This document shows positions 58,115 to 64,000 of a stretch of 64,000 nucleotides of DNA, one piece after another. Location of the stretch: contig NZ_AUFN01000010.1 in the NCBI RefSeq assembly GCF_000426525.1, positions 744,001 to 808,000 on the forward strand, written 5' to 3'. The position numbers and the translations under genes are program-made. The stretch is from Nocardioides alkalitolerans DSM 16699 (GTDB lineage: Bacteria; Actinomycetota; Actinomycetes; Propionibacteriales; Nocardioidaceae). Under the pieces are notes generated by a model that did not search any database, was not told where the DNA came from, and was given only the letters and a program-made list of their open reading frames with translations. Each line of letters opens with the position of its first letter. The stretch's first letter is position 1.

Positions 58115-58734
58115 ACCGCCAGATCCTCATTTCAAATGCTGACATCGACGCCGAAACTTTTGATGAAGTCGTTGACTCCGGCAGGGTCGCGTGGGACATA
58201 GAGACGTCCGGCTTGAACTGGCGGCAAAACCAGATTGGCACCTGTCAGATCGCCTACCGGGAAAAAGTACATGTCATACTTCTTGACCGAGGCGAAGTTC
58301 CCGAACGTCTGAGTAAACTTCTACAATTTCCCGACGTGCAGAAGATTTTCCATCACGCGCCATTTGACCTTCGATTCATGACCTATCAGTGGTCGGTAAG
58401 ACCGCACAACTTGGGCTGCACTAAGATCGCTTCCAAGATCCTGTCGCCAACCCTCGCGCATCACGAGCATAGTCTCAGTCCCGTGCTTAAACGCCACCTG
58501 GGCGTCGACATATCCAAGAATGAACAGCGGTCCGACTGGCTATCCACCACCCTCACGGATTCGCAGGTAGCGTACGCCGCGGACGATGTCAGCTATCTTC
58601 TCGATTTAGTGGACGTACTCCAAGAAGAGGTGGTACGGAAACGACGGCAGGAGTCACTATTTGCCTCGTGGGAGTACCTACCCCACCGAGTGCAGCTGGA
58701 CATCGCCGGAGCGGGCGACGTGTTCTGTTACTGA
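58111..58734 (+). CDS. RNase D-like DEDD 3'-5' exonuclease
   Basis: The 207-aa protein has the four-part DEDDy site: D29-I-E31 in VAWDIETSGLNW (Exo I), the Asp in IFHHAPFDLRFMTYQW (Exo II), and Tyr-Asp in QVAYAADDVSYLLDLVDVL (Exo III). HSLSPVLKRHLGVDISKNEQRSDW is the typical RNase D linker. There is no HRDC domain, so it is shorter than RNase D. It would trim RNA or DNA 3' ends. Overlap with the membrane protein gene implies a joint role, perhaps antiphage. Confidence 0.85.
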   Translation: MNRQILISNADIDAETFDEVVDSGRVAWDIETSGLNWRQNQIGTCQIAYREKVHVILLDRGEVPERLSKLLQFPDVQKIFHHAPFDLRFMTYQWSVRPHNLGCTKIASKILSPTLAHHEHSLSPVLKRHLGVDISKNEQRSDWLSTTLTDSQVAYAADDVSYLLDLVDVLQEEVVRKRRQESLFASWEYLPHRVQLDIAGAGDVFCY

Positions 58735-58808
58735 GCAGCCACGGGCCGCTCGAACGATTTCCCTCTTGGGCAGAGGAGGTCTCAATGACCCCCAAGGACC
58801 ACCATCCG

Positions 58809-59111
58809 CTACTCAGATGAGCGCTTCTGAGCTTCGATCTCAGCCAGGGTAGTTAACTTCATGCGCGACCTCCGCGGCCGTGACTGCGAATCTCCGCCAT
58901 CATCCCGACCCTTGCTCTTCTCCGCCTGCAAGGCGCTGCCTTCAGTGTGACAGTTTCGCGAGGACCGTTCCATGATATCGCGCAGAGGCGCCGCATGAGT
59001 CATGCATAGGTCGACCTCGTGCGTGACGCGGTCGGCAGTGATCCTGAAGAATTCGGCAGGCGTGCGCCCGCACATGTCGCAGGATCGGGTCACTACTCGG
59101 CGCGAGACCAA
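58809..59111 (-). CDS. Small zinc-finger-type protein
   Basis: A TTG at 59111, seven bases after GAAGGAGG, gives a 100-aa protein: VSRRVVTRSCDMCGRTPAEFFRITADRVTHEVDLCMTHAAPLRDIMERSS, with CxxC and C--H zinc ligands, and a basic tail (SRPRRSRMKLTTLAEIEAQKRSSE). The CxxC...LC--H--PL pattern is common in short actinobacterial and actinophage proteins of unknown role. It is divergent from the HTH-type gene across 119 bases. Confidence 0.65.
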   Translation of the reverse strand: MVSRRVVTRSCDMCGRTPAEFFRITADRVTHEVDLCMTHAAPLRDIMERSSRNCHTEGSALQAEKSKGRDDGGDSQSRPRRSRMKLTTLAEIEAQKRSSE

Positions 59112-59230
59112 CTTGGAGCCTCCTTCGTGACGGACGGTGGGACCGACCGCCCATGGTGCAATACTCTAGACATAGGTCGGCAGGCGGGCGTCACCTCGAC
59201 GCACCGCAGACATCTCGGAGGACGGGTGTC

Positions 59231-59659
59231 GTGGGAAAAATTCAAGATGAGACCGAAGTTCGTCGGTGGTTTGAGCAGGGCAAGACCTACCGCTGGATGA
59301 CGGAAGAATATGCGCGTCGATACAATATCCAGATCTCACCATCCGCGTTCTCGAACCTTCGGATCAAGCGAGGGTGGGAGCCCCGATATGTCTGGGAAGG
59401 CGAACTGATTCCTTGGGACGTTGCCACCAAGCACTCACGGGCTCACGCTAACAACATGCTTCGAGCAGAGCGGAGACGCAGGGCCGGGCACGAACTGACC
59501 ACCATCGTGCAGGCGCAACTGGACACGTGGAAACGAGGCCTAGCCGACGTCGACGGAGTTGTTCACTACGACCCTGAGACCGAGCAGGGCTTCTTCATAG
59601 TGGCACGCCGTGAGGGCATTGATGCCGACCTGGTCAGAGATCCCAAACATCGCGATTGA
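59231..59659 (+). CDS. HTH-type uncharacterised protein
   Basis: The GTG at 59231, after GGAGGACGGG, gives 142 aa: GKIQDETEVRRWFEQGKTYRWMTEEYARRYNIQISPSAFSNLRIKRGWEPRYVWEGELIPWDVATKHSRAHANNMLRAERRRRAGHELTTIVQAQLDTWKRGLADVDGVVHYDPETEQGFFIVARREG. The first 50 residues look like a helix-turn-helix (WMTEEYARRYNIQISPSAFSNLR). Similar proteins occur in actinobacterial mobile elements. It might regulate the divergent gene. Confidence 0.65.
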   Translation: MGKIQDETEVRRWFEQGKTYRWMTEEYARRYNIQISPSAFSNLRIKRGWEPRYVWEGELIPWDVATKHSRAHANNMLRAERRRRAGHELTTIVQAQLDTWKRGLADVDGVVHYDPETEQGFFIVARREGIDADLVRDPKHRD

Positions 59660-59689
59660 TTCAACCTCTTATCGCCCACCAAAATCTCA

Positions 59690-60406
59690 GTTCCCTGGGT
59701 CGCGTCCCCTAAGTGCTTCGACTTCAGCCTCCAGTTGCCGAACCCGAGTTTCGAGCTGAGAGCGTGTTGGCCGGGAGGCGGCGCCGGACGGTTTGGGCGA
59801 TTTGACCTCGACCGGCCCGAGGGGCAGCGCGTCGACGACGGTAGCCGGATAGAGGCCGCACTCGTCGCAAGTCGTGCCACCACCGAACGCATCGGAGGCT
59901 GACCTGTACGTCTTGTGAGAACGCCGCTCCGTGACGTGCCCGCAGAAGAGCCGGAGCTTCCAGCGAACCAGGTCGTGGTCCGGCGTCGGCTTGGTTCGCT
60001 CTCGTTGGAGCGATTCTAAGACGTCCGGGGATAGAGGCGGCATCGGGCAACATTTCACGCAATGCAGAGTGAGTGAACTTGCCATGTGGAACGTCGCCGT
60101 TTTGCAACTTTGGTGCAAGGAATCGAAACGCGCTCTCTCACCTTCCCACACTCGAAGTTCGTTGAGTGTCATGTGCATAGTTCCCTTGAACTCCCAAGGT
60201 TCGGGATCCTGATAGGGCAGCAGGCATCCTGGGCAAGGAGCGCCGTCGCGATAGGACTGCCAAGAAAGGGGCGGCTCCGTACATCGAACCGATGCGGTTA
60301 TGCGCTCCGACTCTCTCTGTCTCGCGACCGCTACTTTTGTGAGAGTAAAGGGCGCATCCCAGTTGCCTATGCCACGGTACGTCGTTTCACTCGTCATGCC
60401 CTGCAT
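59690..60406 (-). CDS. Cysteine-rich uncharacterised protein
   Basis: About 238 aa. The N-terminal half carries CTEPPLSWQSYRDGAPCPGCLLPYQDPEPW and LHCVKCCPMPPLSPDVL; the C-terminal half carries LRLFCGHVTERRSHKTYRSASDAFGGGTTCDECGLYPATVV. These pairs suggest two or three zinc sites. A coiled tail, LETRVRQLEAEVEALRG, ends the protein. No enzyme motif is seen. It converges with the HTH-type gene. Confidence 0.6.
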
Positions 60407-60407
60407 G

Positions 60408-60641
60408 CTAGACGATCAATCGGACCGGCCGACGTAGTTCGAAGTGCCGCAACAGCGCAACGCAGACAATGGACAGGTCGGGATTGAATACAGCGCCCAG
60501 TTCGGTAGCAGCCAGGACCACTTGCCGCACGTTCACTTCCTTCAGACCCCGGAACTCTGGCTCGGCCTGTTCAGAATAGTCCAGCTTCTTTCCCTTCTCG
60601 AAGAAGTCAGGTCTCGGTATGCCATGGACTCGGGGAGGCAT
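60408..60641 (-). CDS. Possible small protein upstream of the Cys-rich gene
   Basis: The 77-aa frame reads MPPRVHGIPRPDFFEKGKKLDYSEQAEPEFRGLKEVNVRQVVLAATELGAVFNPDLSIVCVALLRHFELRRPVRLIV. Composition is protein-like and the stop is two bases before the Cys-rich gene start. Its ribosome site is weak and it leaves 11 bases to the divergent pentapeptide gene. Confidence 0.35.
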   Translation of the reverse strand: MPPRVHGIPRPDFFEKGKKLDYSEQAEPEFRGLKEVNVRQVVLAATELGAVFNPDLSIVCVALLRHFELRRPVRLIV

Positions 60642-60652
60642 AGAGTTCCGGG

Positions 60653-61810
60653 GTGACTAGACTGAAAGGAGAGCGGTCGCTCTCCACAGATGTGGTACTT
60701 GCGATGGCTGGCGGCGTGGTACTCGTTGGGTTGGCGATATACGCGACCGGCGTGATCTCCACGGGCGCAGCTCGTCCGTGGCTTAGCAAGGATCCTGTCC
60801 ACTGGGGCGATGCGTCGCGAGTAGCTGTGCCAGCCGCTGCCTTGGTCGTGGGGCTCGTGGCAGCTGTGGTCGCTGGGCACGGACAGGCCACTCGCACGAG
60901 GGAACTGGCGGCCAGCCGTGACGCGAACGTGACCGATCGATACACCAAGGCCGTCGAGCAGTTGGCCGCCGAGAGTGAAACTATCCGTCTTGGCGGAATC
61001 TATGCCCTCGAACGTATCTACGCCGACTCTCCTCGTGACCGGGATACTATTGGCAATCTCCTGATGACCTTCGTGTCAGCCGCCAACCGAAACCACGCAT
61101 TGAAATCTCGTTGGCGGGTGCGGTTCTGGCCCTCGGGTCTTTTGAGGTCCGGAAGACGACGAGTCCGGACGGCGGCGCGGTCGCTTACTCGTCTCCGGTT
61201 CTCTCAAACAGAGGCGCCAACTTATGAACTGCCAGCGAAGCGGGCTCCAGCCGACGTGGCTGGAGCCATGCAGGTACTTGGTCGCCTGTCCCCAAAGCCG
61301 CAAACTTCGATCAGTTTCGCTGGGCACAGCGTCGGAGAAGTAGAGATCTCGGGCGCTGATTTCCGGGGTGTCGAGTTTTGGTCAGCAGATTTTAGTCACT
61401 CGACGTTCTCGGGCGTCGATTTTCGAAGGGCCAAGTTCAACTTTTCCGACTTGAAGTTTGCTAAGTTTGTTGGTTGTGACCTGCGGGGCGTCACCTTCGA
61501 GTTGGCGGACCTGCGCAGCGCAACATTCATGCAGTGCGAAATGGCAGGATCGGACTTTTGGGCGGCAAACTTGACTTCAGCCGCACTTCCGATGGTGGAC
61601 CTGACGGACGTCAACCTGTCTGGCGCGGTCATGAGGAAGACTGGCGTTGATCCTGAACAAATGCTCACCGCCAACTGGGCCACGGAGCCATACGTTGAAG
61701 AGGACTATCTTCTAGAGGCCGTGGCAGAACGGACTGCACAGCTCAATGCAGTCGCGGACTACCCGGTTAGTCCATTCGATAACGGACCCAATCGCTGGCT
61801 GGATCGGTAA
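60653..61810 (+). CDS. Membrane pentapeptide-repeat protein
   Basis: The 385-aa protein (GTG start; a later start near 60692 is possible) has two membrane helices (VVLAMAGGVVLVGLAIYATGV, VAVPAAALVVGLVAAVVAGHG), a linker RYTKAVEQLAAESETIRLGGIYALERIYADSPRDRDTIGNLLMTFV known from such proteins, and about 18 pentapeptides from residue 225 to 320 (ISGADFRGVEFWSADFSHSTFSGVDF..., ADLRSATFMQCEMAGSDFWAANL). Pentapeptide repeats fold as a square beta helix that can mimic DNA or serve as scaffold. A perfect hairpin, GGAGAGCG-GT-CGCTCTCC, lies inside codons 6-11. Confidence 0.8.
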   Translation: MTRLKGERSLSTDVVLAMAGGVVLVGLAIYATGVISTGAARPWLSKDPVHWGDASRVAVPAAALVVGLVAAVVAGHGQATRTRELAASRDANVTDRYTKAVEQLAAESETIRLGGIYALERIYADSPRDRDTIGNLLMTFVSAANRNHALKSRWRVRFWPSGLLRSGRRRVRTAARSLTRLRFSQTEAPTYELPAKRAPADVAGAMQVLGRLSPKPQTSISFAGHSVGEVEISGADFRGVEFWSADFSHSTFSGVDFRRAKFNFSDLKFAKFVGCDLRGVTFELADLRSATFMQCEMAGSDFWAANLTSAALPMVDLTDVNLSGAVMRKTGVDPEQMLTANWATEPYVEEDYLLEAVAERTAQLNAVADYPVSPFDNGPNRWLDR

Positions 61811-62223
61811 GTTCGGCAGCGACACTACGCCACCGTGCAGGTGACTGCATGGCAATTCTTGATCACGCGCATCTCGAAACCCGTCTGACTAAATCCACAA
61901 TGCCATCGCCCGCTTAGATGAATCAAGTGAGATAGGTGTGCAGAGGAACGGCGATGCATCGTCACAGCCGCGACGGTCACACGGACTGCGGTGCTGCTCC
62001 TTGGCAGTCAGGAGCGAAGGTAGCGGTGTCACGAGGAGGCGGGGGAGCGCGCGGCGCCGGAGTCCTTGCCCAGTTCAACGATCGCCACTAGGGCCTCCTG
62101 GCGGCGTGGAGCGTGTTCCCTGTGTGGCTCTACCGAGAGAGAACGGGAACGGTCATGGGCCATTGCGGCTAGGGGTCGAGGGAAAAGGGCGCGTTGCCGT
62201 CACCGTCGGACTACGGTGCCACT
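61811..62223. other. Stretch without a supported gene
   Basis: A frame at 61938-62240 is Arg/Ser/Gly-rich and has no ribosome site or family resemblance. The region probably holds only the promoter of the following membrane-protein gene. Confidence 0.4.
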
Positions 62224-63237
62224 GTGACTGCTCACCATGAAGAAGCGCCTGAGACCTACACGGAACTAGAAAAGTTCCGACAAGCCGTGGACACCGTGCT
62301 CGAAGAGCGCTCGGTTTCTCCGACAGTGCGTTTGTTGCTCAATGTTCACCACTTTGCTTGGAAGCACCTACTCGACCCTGCCAATGAATCTCAGCCTTTG
62401 GCGGGCGTCCTGCTCGATTATGCAAGGAACAATGTGTTCGCGTTTGGGATCGATGAGTTTCCGACTGAGGACGAACATGCGTGGGCCTCAGACGTGCAGA
62501 TCCTGCACTGGCTGGAGGATCGGACAAGCAACGTGCTGAATCTCGCTCGGCACTGGCTTGATTTTCCCACCAGTCACAAGCCGGGCGAGGCTGAGCGGAG
62601 AAATCTTGCGTTTGAGAGGACGCACGTAGCCAGATTCGATGACCTGCACCGACACATCCACGACGTTCGGCTCTTAACCGAGTTAGAGCGGCGTGGCGCG
62701 TCGACCTTAGAGGCGGCACAGACAGTAGCGCTCAGGGTCGAACAGGACCGCGTCGCGCTAGAGCAACTGAAGCAAGAGATCAGGGAACTAACGAGTCGCA
62801 AAGCCCAAGCCGAACTGTCCGGTCACTTCGAGAAGTTGGCACGAGAACAGGGAGTCGCAAGCTGGTTGTTCCGCGCTGGCGCGTCTGTCCTCGCGATTAC
62901 TGCCGGGGTTGTCGGCGTGAGACTGGGTCCAGGCACCACCGGTTGGGGTGACGCCCTTGCGCACGCTGCGATTGTTCTGGCTATCGGAGGGCTGTCGGCG
63001 TACGTGGCTCGACTCGGTTCCTCCCACCGACTCACAGCGGACTGGGCCCGTTCCATCAAGGTTCAAATGGACTCGTTCGAAGACTTCATTGCCACCATTG
63101 ACGACTCCGCCACTCGTCAGCGAATTCACGAGGAGTTCGCGCGGCGCGTCCTAGGGGCTCCACCCACTGGATCAGGTGACGAGACGCCTCTTCCGATGGG
63201 ACAACTGATCGAACTCGTGGCGGCGGCGCGACGTTGA
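62224..63237 (+). CDS. Membrane protein with coiled coil; C-terminus homologous to the antisense gene at 35.5 kb
   Basis: From the GTG at 62224 the product has 337 aa: helical N-terminus (YTELEKFRQAVDTVLEERSVSPTVRLLLNVHHFAWKHLLDP), coiled coil (VALRVEQDRVALEQLKQEIRELTSRKAQAELSGHFEKLARE), two membrane helices (WLFRAGASVLAITAGVVGVRLG, ALAHAAIVLAIGGLSAYVARLG), then SSHRLTADWARSIKVQMDSFEDFIATIDD and FARRVLGAPP. The tail aligns residue for residue with that of the 35.5-kb protein (S--HR----WA----VQ, F--RVLG). Function is unknown; a membrane-linked defence or signalling part is possible. Confidence 0.72.
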   Translation: MTAHHEEAPETYTELEKFRQAVDTVLEERSVSPTVRLLLNVHHFAWKHLLDPANESQPLAGVLLDYARNNVFAFGIDEFPTEDEHAWASDVQILHWLEDRTSNVLNLARHWLDFPTSHKPGEAERRNLAFERTHVARFDDLHRHIHDVRLLTELERRGASTLEAAQTVALRVEQDRVALEQLKQEIRELTSRKAQAELSGHFEKLAREQGVASWLFRAGASVLAITAGVVGVRLGPGTTGWGDALAHAAIVLAIGGLSAYVARLGSSHRLTADWARSIKVQMDSFEDFIATIDDSATRQRIHEEFARRVLGAPPTGSGDETPLPMGQLIELVAAARR

Positions 63238-63414
63238 AGCACCGGGTGCGCGTCTGTTCCAGTCAGCCGGACCGGACAAGAACGCCAAACTATCCCTCGA
63301 CCAAGACCCGTCAGTCTTGCCGCCTAGAGGCCCCTCAGGCTCGCTACGAGCGGCGCTGAGATGGCTGCGGGGCGGAATCCAGAGGACCGGCGGTACTGGC
63401 GCACCCAGCGCCGC

Positions 63415-63816
63415 CTAGAACGGAGGCGTGGCTGACCAGTCGGGGGTGACGATCGCAGCCTCTGCATCCTCGGGCGTCATGCCGGGACGGATAGGGATGA
63501 CGTAGGTCGCTCCGTCGTCCATGAGGAACAGGTCTGGGACACTCTCGCTCCACTCACTCGCCCAAGCCGCCAGCTCGGACCTGAAGTCTTCCTCGTCGCA
63601 GGCGACCGACAGGCCATTTGACGAGTGCCGGATCCGTCCATGCGTCTCGTCGGCAGCGAAGACATCGACTGCAACGTCGGTCGTCTCTTCCATCGCCGTG
63701 CCCACGTATGAAATGAACTGCGCGTCGGGCCATCGAGCGAGGACGAGTTCGCGAAACGCTCGCGAGTCGCTGACCGGCAGTGCGTTCCCGCTGAGCGCAG
63801 TCACGATCACACTCAT
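63415..63816 (-). CDS. Uncharacterised protein (133 aa)
   Basis: The protein reads MSVIVTALSGNALPVSDSRAFRELVLARWPDAQFISYVGTAMEETTDVAVDVFAADETHGRIRHSSNGLSVACDEEDFRSELAAWASEWSESVPDLFLMDDGATYVIPIRPGMTPEDAEAAI. It is acidic, soluble and immunity-protein-like in composition. Its ATG overlaps the stop of the upstream gene (ATGA), so the two are coupled. No family was recognised. Confidence 0.65.
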   Translation of the reverse strand: MSVIVTALSGNALPVSDSRAFRELVLARWPDAQFISYVGTAMEETTDVAVDVFAADETHGRIRHSSNGLSVACDEEDFRSELAAWASEWSESVPDLFLMDDGATYVIPIRPGMTPEDAEAAIVTPDWSATPPF

Positions 63817-64000
63817 GGCATGACCACCACTTCCCAGTCAGCTCGGTCACCAATTGCCTCGGTAGCAAACTGACGCACACGCTCTGCGGCAAGCTCGCTC
63901 GTAGTTGGGATCCGAATCCTATCTACCGGGTTGCCCGCATCGGCCGCCACATCGCCGTATCGGCGCAACTGGTCCCGTAGGTCTCGGTCGGCCTGTTCCT
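63813..64000 (-). CDS. Uncharacterised protein, C-terminal part (cut by window edge)
   Basis: The last 62 codons end EQADRDLRDQLRRYGDVAADAGNPVDRIRIPTTSELAAERVRQFATEAIGDRADWEVVVMP and TGA at 63815-63813. The frame is open to the window edge. Together with the overlapping acidic 133-aa gene it might be a toxin/immunity type pair. That is a guess from layout and charge. Confidence 0.6.
   Translation of the reverse strand, partial: EQADRDLRDQLRRYGDVAADAGNPVDRIRIPTTSELAAERVRQFATEAIGDRADWEVVVMP

Larger units (their letters stand above)
23205..64000. mobile_element. Siphovirus-type prophage, left part (right end outside window)
   Basis: From 23.2 kb the GC content and codon use drop, and a complete late-gene set follows: TerS, TerL, portal, MuF-like, scaffold, capsid, connectors, tail tube, frameshifted chaperones, tape measure, distal tail proteins, endolysin and holin. 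The order from the left end is accessory/early arm, non-coding control region, late arm, then more accessory genes. No integrase, excisionase or replication gene is visible. Either integrase and attR are beyond 64,000 or the element is defective. Genes after about 57.2 kb could belong to an adjacent island. Confidence 0.85.

Noticed and set aside
61938..62240. 100-aa frame before the membrane-protein gene
   Set aside because: No ribosome site, Arg/Ser/Gly-rich composition and overlap with the next gene's start.

Overview
The window is high-GC actinobacterial DNA. Its gene order and content (thiL, Lrp-type protein, DUF3515 lipoprotein, ddl, gpsA, plsC, cofC for coenzyme F420, HU with a Lys/Ala/Pro tail, leuCD with a divergent IclR regulator) resemble Nocardioides and relatives in the Propionibacteriales. 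This assignment rests on protein resemblance and synteny from memory, not on a search.

Region 1 (1 to about 23,205) is ordinary chromosome: very GC-rich, tightly packed, with many 4-base ATGA or GTGA overlaps. It holds cell-wall and phospholipid precursor genes (ddl, gpsA, plsC), F420 side-chain activation (cofC), a nucleoid protein, a haloperoxidase-like hydrolase, an LTA-synthase-like membrane sulfatase, an S9 peptidase, leucine biosynthesis with its likely regulator, an alkylation-repair cluster (Ada/AlkA fusion plus Ogt), a CDP-alcohol phosphatidyltransferase, tRNA-Glu and tRNA-Gln, a CPBP membrane protein, gltX and an FAH-family hydrolase.

Region 2 (about 23,205 to the window end) is a tailed, siphovirus-type prophage of at least 40.8 kb with lower GC and different codon use. 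Its left junction lies inside a chromosomal gene annotated in relatives as a 3-methyladenine DNA glycosylase. The phage supplies a replacement 3' end, so that reading frame stays intact. After the junction comes an accessory/early arm (23.4-33 kb): a membrane-anchored exported protein, Lsr2, a two-gene unit of unknown function, two tiny membrane peptides, an OLD-family ATPase/nuclease, small DNA-binding-type proteins, a promoter flanked by two matching operators, and a 1.4-kb non-coding stretch with AT-rich stacked inverted repeats. The late arm (33-57 kb) has HNH nuclease, tail fibre with SGNH esterase domain, an antisense membrane protein, M15-type endolysin, TerS, second HNH, TerL, portal, MuF-like protein, scaffold, capsid, connectors, tail tube, frameshifted tail chaperones, a 1572-aa tape measure, minor tail proteins and holin. 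The right arm (57-64 kb) holds probable accessory or defence genes: a membrane PLD-like protein overlapping a DEDD exonuclease, zinc-binding and HTH-type proteins, a membrane pentapeptide-repeat protein, and a membrane protein sharing its C-terminal module with the antisense gene at 35.5-37.0 kb.

No integrase, repressor of known type, replication gene or right attachment site was seen. In the cos-type order found here, integrase and attR would be expected past position 64,000. The most striking oddities are an in-frame amber codon, with two extra codons, inside the Walker A motif of TerL; the phage-supplied end of the target gene; the paired operators at 31.65-31.71 kb; the repeat-rich island at 32.5-32.8 kb; and the membrane-effector/exonuclease operon at 57.3-58.7 kb.
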